A stretch of DNA of 21,632 nt from Bacillota bacterium (GTDB lineage Bacteria; Bacillota; Negativicutes; Sporomusales; Sporomusaceae): assembly GCA_023388195.1 (NCBI GenBank), contig JAEWGR010000191.1:1-21632 (forward strand), written 5' to 3'. Below, piece after piece: positions 15,457 through 21,632 of this stretch. The position numbers were made by a program, and so were the translations under genes. Position 1 is the first letter of the stretch; every line of letters starts with the position of its first letter. The notes under the pieces were generated by a model. The model made no database searches, was not told the origin of the DNA, and worked only from the letters and a program-made list of their open reading frames with translations.

Positions 15457-16338
15457 ATGAGTAAGAGAATTGAATCAAAAGTATCAAAAACAGCACTAGG
15501 AACCTGCCTTATGCGGGCGTCCTCTTATTATGAAAAAGACCCATATTACAAGAGTGAAGATTTTATTGCCGCAATGATTATACCGTCTTATCTTAAAGCA
15601 ATGGTCAAGTATAATATTTCGCGAACCGCTTTAAAGAAAGTTCTATTTAAAGTCCCGGGTATTTATGAATATATTGTTTCAAGAACAAAATTTATTGACG
15701 AAATATTTAGCAGTCTTGATGCGAAGATTGAGCAGGTATTGATATTGGGAGCTGGTTTTGACTCCCGGACCATCCGGTTTAAAGATAAATTAACAAAGGC
15801 AAAAATGTTTGAGCTTGACGCTCCTGTAACCCAACAGGTTAAGATAAATAGGTTTACGAAAAAGAATATCCCGTTTCCACCGAATTTAACGTTTATTTCT
15901 ATTGATTTTAACACAGAATTATTAGCTGAAAAATTAAATGAAGCTGGGTTTCAGAAAAATTGCCGATGTCTTTTTCTTTTAGAAGGCTTAACTTATTATC
16001 TTAATCCAGAAGCTATTGAGAGTACGTTAACTCTTCTAAGCAATTATTCAGCAAAAGACAGTCTGCTTGTGTTTGATTATGCAGCAGCTTCCTTTGTCAG
16101 CCAGGAAAAAATGCAGGCTGATCCTAAGCTGAAAGAACATTACCAGTCTCTTGTGAAGGCAGGGGAGAGACCCGGTTTTGCGATTGCGGAGCAAATACAG
16201 GATTTTTTAGCTAAATACAAATTTGAATTAGTCGAGGAAGTAAACTCTATTCATTTGGCGAAAAAATACTTTAACAAAGATGATTTTCCGACAACAGCTC
16301 AACAGTTTAGGATTGTAAAGGCAATAAAGAAAGTCTGA
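15457..16338 (+). CDS. class I SAM-dependent methyltransferase, leucine-carboxyl-methyltransferase (LCMT/PPM1)-like
   Basis: 293 residues, cytoplasmic, AGGAGG seven bases upstream. SAM-binding motif I is VLILGAGFDSR (~94-104), motif II acidic FELDAP (~118-123), then ISIDFN (~147) and FLLEGLTYYL (~173-182). The FDSR and EGLxxYL blocks define the LCMT-like family (TIGR00027 type). In bacteria these methylate small molecules, often polyketides or unknown carboxylates; the substrate is not known here. No biosynthetic cluster is nearby. Control by the adjacent TetR regulator is inferred from the shared operator. Confidence 0.85.
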   Translation: MSKRIESKVSKTALGTCLMRASSYYEKDPYYKSEDFIAAMIIPSYLKAMVKYNISRTALKKVLFKVPGIYEYIVSRTKFIDEIFSSLDAKIEQVLILGAGFDSRTIRFKDKLTKAKMFELDAPVTQQVKINRFTKKNIPFPPNLTFISIDFNTELLAEKLNEAGFQKNCRCLFLLEGLTYYLNPEAIESTLTLLSNYSAKDSLLVFDYAAASFVSQEKMQADPKLKEHYQSLVKAGERPGFAIAEQIQDFLAKYKFELVEEVNSIHLAKKYFNKDDFPTTAQQFRIVKAIKKV

Positions 16339-16683
16339 ATAACTAATGCTTATTATAATTTTTTAAATCTACAAGTATATAATGGGGTAGCATTACGATT
16401 TAAGATTGTGGAAAATGTGGAGAAATACATTAAGCGCGGTGTTATTATATTGATTGGTTGAAGATATTGGGAATAGTTCATTAGGAATTGGTATGCTGTT
16501 GCTAGTAATATTGTGAGACATGTAGACAGTGGGGACGTTCCCTTTTTGTCATTTAAAGGGACAAAAAGGGAACGTCCCTGGGTGTCCACTGCCGATTTTT
16601 TTATCATCAAGGACGTAAGTATATCACCTTGCTTTAATTATAAACATATTATGTAGCATAATTAAAGATGAGGGGGAAAATTA
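16339..16683. other. 345-bp intergenic region carrying REP copy B
   Basis: AT-rich; apart from the REP palindrome at 16522-16589 I see no gene or other structure. A GAGGGGG site near 16670-16676 serves the next gene. Confidence 0.5.
16522..16589. repeat. REP/MITE palindrome, copy B
   Basis: GTAG at 16522-16525, perfect 19-bp stem GGGACGTTCCCTTTTTGTC (16532-16550) with its complement (16560-16578), plus a G-T wobble at the base; loop ATTTAAAGG identical to copy A. The T to C and A to G changes relative to copy A fall on opposite arms and preserve pairing. Confidence 0.9.
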
Positions 16684-17250
16684 TTGTCTAGGCCTTATTA
16701 TAGTGATGAATGCTGTTTAAACGAAACGGAAGTTCATGTAAGGGATTGTTTCCGTCTGTTATGGGAACAGCATGTTTACTGGACGAGAATGGTTATTATG
16801 GGCATTGTGTTCGATTTGCCCGACTTAGAGCAATCTACAAATCGCCTTCTTCGTAACGCACCCGATTTTGCAAGAGTGTTCCGTCGGTTTTACGGAAATG
16901 AAATTGCATCCGAGTTTGAGCGCCTGCTAACAGACCATCTGGTCATTGCGGCAGAACTTGTAAAGGCAGCAAAGGCTGGGAAAAGTAAAGCGGCGGCAGA
17001 CGCCGAAAGAAGGTGGTATAAAAATGCAGAGGAAATCGTACGTTTCCTGAATCATATTAACTCCAATTGGTCTATTAAAAGTATGAGAGGCATGTGGTTT
17101 TCCCATTTGGCATTAACAAAAGAAGAGGCTGTTACCATGCTTAACAAGGATTACGCTAGAAGCATCGAGCTATTTAATAAAATCGAGAAAGAAGCATTGA
17201 TGATGGCTGACGAATTTTCTAACGGTATTATCTGCCAATTTGACCTTTAA
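16684..17250 (+). CDS. uncharacterised all-helical protein
   Basis: 188 residues from a TTG start (TTG TCT AGG CCT) with GAGGGGG about seven bases upstream. Predominantly amphipathic helix: RDCFRLLWEQHVYWTRMVIMG (~19-39), LPDLEQSTNRLLRNAPDFARVFRRFYG (~43-70), LLTDHLVIAAELVKAAKAG (~78-96), AERRWYKNAEEIVRFLNHIN (~104-124), and a last pair to ~185 with MWFSHLALTKEEAVTMLNKDYARSI. From memory, relatives are sometimes labelled acetylglutamate kinase in databases, but there is no amino-acid-kinase fold or nucleotide motif here. Repeated acidic/histidine helices (DHL, SHL, EQH) suggest a four-helix-bundle, perhaps metal-binding, but this is speculation. It is closed by a strong hairpin. Confidence 0.65.
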   Translation: MSRPYYSDECCLNETEVHVRDCFRLLWEQHVYWTRMVIMGIVFDLPDLEQSTNRLLRNAPDFARVFRRFYGNEIASEFERLLTDHLVIAAELVKAAKAGKSKAAADAERRWYKNAEEIVRFLNHINSNWSIKSMRGMWFSHLALTKEEAVTMLNKDYARSIELFNKIEKEALMMADEFSNGIICQFDL

Positions 17251-17272
17251 TGCTTGATAATGCAAGTGAAAT

Positions 17273-17317
17273 AAACAGGAGCGTAAAGACCATCTCCGGG
17301 TCTTTGCGCTCCTGTTT
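17273..17317 (+). terminator. terminator after the helical protein gene
   Basis: AAACAGGAGCG (17273-17283) pairs with CGCTCCTGTTT (17307-17317), and AAAGAC (17285-17290) with GTCTTT (17300-17305), joined by a T-G wobble. The T-run after it is weak, so it may work as a bidirectional stem. Confidence 0.75.
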
Positions 17318-17544
17318 GCTACCAAGGCTCAGCTTCACTCTCTTAACCAAGATCCGGCTTTTAGGCTAGCTGGTAATAATAAATTGAATACTAATTAATC
17401 AGAGTAATTCTGTTGAATTTGTATTAATTTGGCAGGATTTTTATATTTATATAACAAATTAAAGGCAATGCGGGATTGAGTCTGAAATTCTCTCCTTGGA
17501 GGGTTAAAGACTAAACTATATTTCTCTTGGTGGGGGTAAAATCA

Positions 17545-18195
17545 ATGAGCGGATATTATCAAGTTGAAAGCGTGTATCTATATTTAGTTGAAATAATTGG
17601 TTTGTTTCTTGTCATTTGGTTTTTGTGGAGAATTACCTCGAAGAAGAAAAGTGTTCCGTGTCCATCATGGCTTCATTGGGCAGTTGAACTCGAAAACCCT
17701 TTTGCAAGCAGCAGTCAAGCAAAAAGTATTATTTCCGGGCTTGATGTTGCAGTAGGAATGACTGTACTCGATGTCGGCTGTGGCCCCGGTAGGGTAAGTA
17801 TACCCTTGGCAAGGCTAGTTGGTGAGCAAGGGGCGATTATTGCAGTTGATATTCAGCAAGAAATGCTGGATATCGTTAAAAGAAAAGCCCTGGCGGAAAA
17901 TATCCATAATATTACTTTTGTAAATGTTTCAATGGGGGAAGGAAAACTTAAAGACTATAAAGTCGATAGAGCGGTCTTATCTGCGGTTCTGGGTGAGATA
18001 CCGAACAGAACCAGTGCTCTCAAGGAAATATATAACTCATTAAAGCCAGGCGGAATACTTGCAATTTCGGAAACACTATTTGATCCTCATTACCAGAGAA
18101 AGCAAACCATATTAGATTTAGTTAAATCGATAGGTTTTTCTGAAGTCGGTTTTGCCGGGAACAAGTTGGCATATACACTATATTTGAAGAAATAG
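17545..18195 (+). CDS. membrane-anchored class I SAM-dependent methyltransferase
   Basis: 216 residues from the ATG at 17545, preceded by GGTGGGGG; an in-frame TTG six codons upstream is not preferred because it would place that site in the coding region. One N-terminal hydrophobic helix (VYLYLVEIIGLFLVIWFLW, ~10-28) is followed by basic residues (RITSKKK), giving an in-facing catalytic domain. SAM motif I is TVLDVGCGPGRVSIPLA (~73-89), motif II IIAVDIQQEML, and the post-motif LKPGGILAISETLFDPHY is of the UbiE/methyltransferase-11 type. A lipid or membrane-associated substrate is plausible but not shown. The RAYT element begins within 4 bp of its stop codon. Confidence 0.85.
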   Translation: MSGYYQVESVYLYLVEIIGLFLVIWFLWRITSKKKSVPCPSWLHWAVELENPFASSSQAKSIISGLDVAVGMTVLDVGCGPGRVSIPLARLVGEQGAIIAVDIQQEMLDIVKRKALAENIHNITFVNVSMGEGKLKDYKVDRAVLSAVLGEIPNRTSALKEIYNSLKPGGILAISETLFDPHYQRKQTILDLVKSIGFSEVGFAGNKLAYTLYLKK

Positions 18196-18198
18196 TAT

Positions 18199-19024
18199 GA
18201 CAGTGGGGACGTTCCTTTTTTGTCATACATAATAAATAAAGTGAGGGTGATAAAATGAGCAGGCAGGCTAGGAAATTGAGTACAACAGGCTTTTATCATG
18301 TTGTTTTCCGGGGGATTAATCGGCAACATATATTTGAAGACAAAAGTGATTTTGCCTACTTCCTCGCAAGTGTAAAAAACTTGAAGGCCGCAATGCTCTT
18401 TGAACTACATGCGTACTGCTTAATGAGCAATCATGTCCATCTGCTGATTAAAGAAGCTCAAGTTGGAGATATTTCCTTAATCATGAAACGGCTTTTAACT
18501 AAATATGCAATGTATTTTAATCAAAAATATGAGAGAAGCGGTGCGTTAATAGCCAGTCGATACAAAAGTGTGCCAGTAGAAATCGACGAATATTTTATCC
18601 CTCTGATTCGTTATATCCATCAAAATCCAGTTAAGGCTGGGATAGTTGATAAGCCGGAAGAATATAGATTTAGCAGCTATAAAGACTATCTCCAGGGAGG
18701 TAGTTTAACGGATACGACTATGTCTTTAGAACTACTGGGAAAAGAAGAATGGTTGAAACTCCACCAGGTAATAGCCGATAATCATTTTGATATTTCAGGG
18801 AAGAAAAGACTGTCCGAAGAAGAAATCAGCCGCAAGATAAAGTTATGTATGCAAGGGCGTGAGCCTTATGAAATAGCGGGGTTACCCAAAGTGGCACGCA
18901 ATGCTGCTATTAGACTGTTAAAAGAAAGAGCGGGATTGTCTATTCGCCAAATAGAGAGAGCTACTGGAATATCCCGTAGCGTGATAGCAAAAAGTTGACA
19001 AAAAAGGAACGGCCCTTGTGTCCA
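18199..19024 (+). mobile_element. RAYT transposable element with terminal half-palindromes
   Basis: The left end is GACAGTGGGG followed by ACGTTCCTTTTTTGTC (18199-18224); the right end GACAAAAAAGGAACGGCCC...TGTCCA (18997-19024) is its inverted complement with one internal mismatch and diverged outer bases. The transposase lies between the arms. REP copies A and B are what remains if the interior is replaced by the nonamer ATTTAAAGG. Exact outer boundaries are uncertain because these elements make no target duplication. Confidence 0.82.
18255..18998 (+). CDS. REP-associated tyrosine transposase (RAYT, Y1/HUH family)
   Basis: 247 residues. The Y1 (IS200-like) catalytic domain spans ~8-140: the HUH motif is His60-Val61-His62 in YCLMSNHVHLLI, and the family signature IRYIHQNPVKAGIV contains Tyr120, the likely nucleophile. 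A C-terminal extension (~175-245) ends in a DnaA/HTH-like segment, LSIRQIERATGISRSVIAKS, common in longer RAYTs. The enzyme nicks and rejoins single-stranded DNA at hairpins. GAGGGTGA precedes the ATG. The stop codon TGA is formed by bases 18996-18998, so the gene ends inside the right-end palindrome arm. All core motifs are present and no frameshift is seen, so it may be active. Confidence 0.92.
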   Translation: MSRQARKLSTTGFYHVVFRGINRQHIFEDKSDFAYFLASVKNLKAAMLFELHAYCLMSNHVHLLIKEAQVGDISLIMKRLLTKYAMYFNQKYERSGALIASRYKSVPVEIDEYFIPLIRYIHQNPVKAGIVDKPEEYRFSSYKDYLQGGSLTDTTMSLELLGKEEWLKLHQVIADNHFDISGKKRLSEEEISRKIKLCMQGREPYEIAGLPKVARNAAIRLLKERAGLSIRQIERATGISRSVIAKS

Positions 19025-19124
19025 TGACTGAATTAAGAAGGCACAATTCACATTAATTGATGAATTATGCCTTTACGCATTTATATGAAGTTAGTAAGTC
19101 ATGATTCTACAGGGTGGGGATTCT

Positions 19125-19586
19125 CTATCTCTTTTTTACACCTGTGATATCATCTATTTTAATTCTAATTACGGCACATTTATCTTTGAAGGCATCAATT
19201 ACCTTCATCCCTTTGTCCTGAAATTCCGGACTATATTTTTTTACCAATGCTGTTAGCATTTTAATTTTTTCAGCCTCATCAGCCAATATAGCTTTACCAA
19301 AAACAATAACACTTTCATATTTGGCCGTAAATGAGCTGGGCACTATTTCTGAATATCCAACCACAGTAAAACATACCTGACTATTTTGGGAAATATTATC
19401 TAACTTGTGACCAGTAAGGGCGCAATGCAAATAAATCGCCTCATCTAAAACTATATAGTTCAGAGGTACACCATAAGGTTGCCCATCTTTGTCCACCGTA
19501 GATAACACTCCGTATTCGGCAGCTTTTAGAATGCTCATAGCTTCATCGCGCGCTACTTGTTTTTCTGTATCACGGACACGTCTCAT
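19125..19586 (-). CDS. pyridoxamine 5'-phosphate oxidase-like FMN-binding protein (NimA-like)
   Basis: 153 residues from the ATG at 19586, with AAAGGGAG 6-13 bases upstream; an in-frame GTG at 19625 is not preferred. The split-barrel flavin-binding fold is shown by ILKAAEYGVLSTVDKDGQPYGVPLNYIVLDEAIYLHCALTGHKLDNI, with the His of the GHK region typical of NimA/5-nitroimidazole-reductase-like proteins, followed by VCFTVVG and a SVIVFGKA strand. A flavin- or heme-linked redox or detoxification role is likely. It is 39 bp downstream of the cupin gene on the same strand, so they form an operon opposite an HxlR regulator. Confidence 0.85.
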   Translation of the reverse strand: MRRVRDTEKQVARDEAMSILKAAEYGVLSTVDKDGQPYGVPLNYIVLDEAIYLHCALTGHKLDNISQNSQVCFTVVGYSEIVPSSFTAKYESVIVFGKAILADEAEKIKMLTALVKKYSPEFQDKGMKVIDAFKDKCAVIRIKIDDITGVKKR

Positions 19587-19625
19587 AAATATCTCCCTTT
19601 GAAGAAGTTTTGCCCTAAGGCCCAC

Positions 19626-19940
19626 TTAGAAAATCTTAACCTGTAAAACCACTAGATTACCTGAACTGCTATTGAAAAAACCATGGCCTTCTCCCCTTGG
19701 GGATAAGATTATATCCTTTTCTTTGAGGGCAAATTCTTCCCCATTAATAGTTAATTTGCCTTCACCTTCAACAACATAAAAAACTTCGTCCATATCTTTG
19801 TGCGTATGTTCCGGCGTATTCTGACCCGGTGCATAGAGCAGTAACCCCACATCAAGCTTACTGCCTTCATGACCAAGGGCTTTGCGGACCGATTTTTCCA
19901 GTGAAAAATCCAATAGAGAATCAGTATTAATTTTTTTCAT
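19626..19940 (-). CDS. small single-domain cupin protein
   Basis: 104 residues. Cupin motif 1 is PGQNTPEHTHKDMDEVFYVVEGEG, giving His45, His47 and Glu52; motif 2 is DIILSPRGEGHGFFNSS, giving His86. These four residues form the usual metal site, so a metal-binding dioxygenase, isomerase or sensor role is possible; the substrate is unknown. AAGGGGGAA precedes the ATG. It is the first gene of the operon with the PNPOx-like gene and faces the HxlR gene across a 172-bp region with matching operator palindromes. Confidence 0.87.
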   Translation of the reverse strand: MKKINTDSLLDFSLEKSVRKALGHEGSKLDVGLLLYAPGQNTPEHTHKDMDEVFYVVEGEGKLTINGEEFALKEKDIILSPRGEGHGFFNSSSGNLVVLQVKIF

Positions 19941-19970
19941 TTTTTGTTTCCCCCTTAATTATTTAAACTA

Positions 19971-20086
19971 AATAGTACAAACTATTACATATTGTCTGTA
20001 ACCACTTTCATTAATATAATAAGAAATAAAGTTACTTTTCGCAAGAAGGCACTATTTTGTTCGATACAAACCAAATAGTAACTATT
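19971..20086. promoter_or_regulatory. divergent cupin/hxlR promoter region with two HxlR-type palindromes
   Basis: AATAGT-ACAA-ACTATT at 19971-19986 and AATAGT-A-ACTATT at 20074-20086 share both half-sites; a further ACTATTT (20051-20057) pairs with AAATAGT (20073-20079). The first overlaps a minus-strand TTACAG-18-TACTAT promoter for the cupin gene. The half-site resembles the TACT/AGTA-type operators of YodB-like HxlR proteins. Confidence 0.65.
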
Positions 20087-20112
20087 GTTGATTTTATTGG
20101 AGGTTTTGAAGG

Positions 20113-20457
20113 GTGAATACGAAGATTTGTCCCATTGAAGCAGCACTGAATTTAATAGGCCATAAATGGAAGGTTCTAATTTTACGAAACTTATTGAGCA
20201 GAAATAACCAGCGTTTTAGTGACTTGTTAAAAGGCATAAACGGTATAAGTCAAAAAATGTTGACACAACAACTCCGGCAAATGGAGCAGAATGGCCTAAT
20301 TTCTCGGAAGGTTTATGCAGAGGTTCCGCCCAAGGTTGAATACTCGCTGACGGAAATTGGCTGGAGCCTTCAACCTATTCTTGAATCAATAAGCACCTGG
20401 GGGAAAGGTTATTTAGAGCGTCAAGGTAACCATCAGGAAGATTTTATTAATGATTGA
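20113..20457 (+). CDS. HxlR/MarR-type winged-helix regulator, probable thiol redox sensor
   Basis: 114 residues from a GTG start with GGAGG nine bases upstream. The HxlR signature is complete: ICPIEAALNLIGHKWKVLILRNLLS...RFSDLLKGINGISQKMLTQQLRQMEQNGLISRKVYAEVPPKVEYSLTEIG. The only cysteine near the N-terminus is Cys6, the position of the redox-active Cys of YodB and relatives in Bacillus that respond to quinones and diamide. Divergent from the cupin/PNPOx-like operon; repression of that operon relieved by electrophiles or oxidants is inferred. Confidence 0.88.
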   Translation: MNTKICPIEAALNLIGHKWKVLILRNLLSRNNQRFSDLLKGINGISQKMLTQQLRQMEQNGLISRKVYAEVPPKVEYSLTEIGWSLQPILESISTWGKGYLERQGNHQEDFIND

Positions 20458-20553
20458 CAAAAGACAAGGATCAGGTTCGGCACTTACTTAATTGTAAAAA
20501 TATGGTATAAAAAGAGGACCAACAAGGGTTTGAGATGTATGATGGTCAGAAAT

Positions 20554-20580
20554 GACAAAAAAGGAACGTCCCCAAATGTC
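20554..20580. repeat. solitary REP right arm
   Basis: The 20 bases at 20554-20573 are identical to the right arm of copy A (GACAAAAAAGG...CCCC), followed by AAATGTCC instead of GGGTGTCC. No left arm is found nearby. Confidence 0.8.
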
Positions 20581-20643
20581 CCAATTATGAATACCCGCTT
20601 ATTCCATAACTATATTTTAGAATTTTTGCAACAAAATATACGT

Positions 20644-20751
20644 GATTAATAGCAGCCAGAAAGATAGAGCAGGATTGTATCTTCATTAGTAGAGCGAGCT
20701 ACAAGGGATATTCCGAGGGGATGTAAGAATTTAACAAAAAAGGAATGTTCC
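20644..20751 (+). pseudogene. fossil 3' end of a second RAYT with degenerate right arm
   Basis: Bases 20659-20751 align with the 3' end of the intact RAYT (18921-19015): AAGATAGAGCAGGATTGT against AAGAAAGAGCGGGATTGT (16 of 18), then GAGCTACAAGGGATATTCCG against GAGCTACTGGAATATCCCG. The stretch KDRAGL and, after a frameshift, RAT.DIPRG can be read; two in-frame TAG codons interrupt it. It runs into the arm AACAAAAAAGGAATGTTCC (20733-20751), three bases off the consensus. Confidence 0.65.
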
Positions 20752-20841
20752 GCAGGACGAACCTATCTTCGGTTGGCAGCGACTATTCCAACTGTCAGTA
20801 GATGGTAAAATAGTATAATAGCACTAAAAAAGCACATAAAA

Positions 20842-20877
20842 AATAGTCGATAAACCTAATGTAGGTTATCGACTATT
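20842..20877. repeat. hairpin upstream of the flavin reductase gene
   Basis: AATAGTCGATA (20842-20852) pairs with TATCGACTATT (20867-20877) and, past one bulged A, ACCTA with TAGGT, loop ATG. The tail AATATTTAT is weakly T-rich. It lies 23 bp after a TATAAT element, so it could be a leader hairpin or attenuator. Confidence 0.6.
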
Positions 20878-20996
20878 AATATTTATACGGTAGTTAGCGG
20901 TGGACATACTATAACAATAGTGTGATTTATCGAAACGAATAGGTCTATTCTGTTTTTACCAGAATTTTATTCATAAGTAAAGGCGGTTGCATTTCA

Positions 20997-21560
20997 ATGA
21001 AAAAAATTAAGTTGCCTAATAGACCGTTCGGACCGTTTCCTACCATTCTTGCAGGCGTTGAGGTTAATGGTAAGCCCAATTATGTCACTATTGGCGCATG
21101 TGGGGTAGTGAGCCTTGAACCTGTGCTGTACATCTCATTAAAAAATACGCATTATTCAACTTCGGGGGTCAAAGAAAATGGGTATTTCAGTGTCAATATA
21201 CCCTCGACAGAGCTGGTTCAAAAAACGGATTATTGCGGTGTAGTGTCAGGAAAGACCGTGGATAAGTCGAACCTGTTTACACCTTTCTATGATGAGCTTG
21301 GAAGAGCGCCGATGATTCAAGAATGTCACATGAACATCCTTTGTAAGGTCGTTAATACTATGCCGATGTTTGGCTTTGAAATGTTCTTTGGAGAGATTGT
21401 TGCAGTATATGCAAGTGAGCTGTGTCTGACGGACGGTAAACTAGATCCACAAAAAGTCAATCCTATAATTATGATGGGGGCAACTTACTTTAATTTGGGA
21501 CAGATAGTAGGTCAGGCATTTAAGGAAGGCGTGGAATTTAAAAAGTCACAAAATGATTAA
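20997..21560 (+). CDS. flavin reductase family protein (flavoredoxin-like)
   Basis: 187 residues, soluble. The FMN-binding split barrel is shown by FGPFPTILAGVEVNGKPNYVTIGACGVVSLEPVLYISL, followed by HYSTSGVKENGYFSVNIPS and the DYCGVVSGKTVDKS block that marks flavoredoxin-like members of anaerobes. These bind FMN and pass electrons between ferredoxin/NAD(P)H and acceptors. Three cysteines (GACG, DYCG, ECHMNILC) could give redox sensitivity. AAGGCGG lies about 10 bases before the ATG, somewhat far. The 72 bases after its stop to the window end show nothing I can assign. Confidence 0.85.
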   Translation: MKKIKLPNRPFGPFPTILAGVEVNGKPNYVTIGACGVVSLEPVLYISLKNTHYSTSGVKENGYFSVNIPSTELVQKTDYCGVVSGKTVDKSNLFTPFYDELGRAPMIQECHMNILCKVVNTMPMFGFEMFFGEIVAVYASELCLTDGKLDPQKVNPIIMMGATYFNLGQIVGQAFKEGVEFKKSQND

Positions 21561-21632
21561 CAGTTTAATATGCCATGCCGCACGTGGATGAAATTCACTA
21601 TGTGCCTTAATGGGAGTAGGCGTGCTTTTATG

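Larger units (their letters stand above)
20458..20996. other. 539-bp intergenic region with transposon debris
   Basis: No intact gene. Contents: an isolated REP right arm (20554-20580), a decayed RAYT 3' end with its arm (20644-20751), a candidate promoter with TATAAT at 20814-20819 and CTGTCA at 20792-20797, and a hairpin at 20842-20877 before the flavin reductase gene. Confidence 0.6.

Noticed and set aside
16684..17250. Annotation as acetylglutamate kinase
   Set aside because: No nucleotide-binding or amino-acid-kinase motif; the sequence is all-helical.
20997..21560. Part of the HxlR regulon by proximity
   Set aside because: It is separated by 539 bp of transposon debris and has its own hairpin and promoter-like elements; no AATAGT-ACTATT palindrome precedes it, only a single AATAGT half in the hairpin.

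Overview
The window looks like chromosomal DNA of an anaerobic, endospore-forming Firmicute, most likely Negativicutes/Sporomusaceae (relatives of Sporomusa or Pelosinus). This is inferred from the BclA-type collagen-like surface protein built of Gly-Ala-Thr triplets, an HdrB-like CCG iron-sulfur protein, a DUF3786 protein, flavoredoxin-like proteins and strong Gram-positive-style ribosome binding sites. No rRNA, tRNA, CRISPR array or phage structural gene was seen. The taxonomic call comes from protein style only and is not verified.

Layout. 1-940: 3' part of a collagen-like exosporium/surface glycoprotein gene, closed by a clear terminator. 1146-3309: a cysteine-rich CCG Fe-S protein (minus), then an rnhA-DUF3786 pair with overlapping genes (plus). 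3318-5797: a MocR-type regulator divergent from an EamA-family exporter, with a direct-repeat operator between them. 5904-6822: a 58-aa membrane protein and a DJ-1/PfpI protein. 7212-10280: a YjjG-type HAD nucleotidase, a threonine-synthase-like PLP enzyme and a cytoplasmic beta-propeller protein. 10547-13465: glutamate racemase and a membrane-bound PAS-GGDEF diguanylate cyclase, both minus strand.

From about 13.6 kb the DNA looks more AT-rich and accessory: a small membrane protein, a TetR regulator and an LCMT-like methyltransferase under near-duplicate promoter/operator units, an uncharacterised helical protein, a membrane-anchored methyltransferase, a RAYT (REP-associated tyrosine transposase), a cupin + PNPOx-like operon divergent from an HxlR regulator with a Cys6, and a flavoredoxin-like flavin reductase.

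The main system is in this right-hand part: an intact RAYT flanked by its own terminal half-palindromes, two near-identical 68-bp REP/MITE palindromes (14384-14451 and 16522-16589) with a GTAG tetranucleotide at the 5' foot and a compensatory base-pair change in the stem, at least three partial or decayed arms, and the fossil 3' end of a second RAYT (about 20644-20751). Three further regulatory circuits can be read from DNA repeats: MocR (two 10-bp direct repeats 20 bp apart), TetR (shared promoter-operator block upstream of itself and of the methyltransferase) and HxlR (two AATAGT...ACTATT palindromes in the divergent intergenic region).
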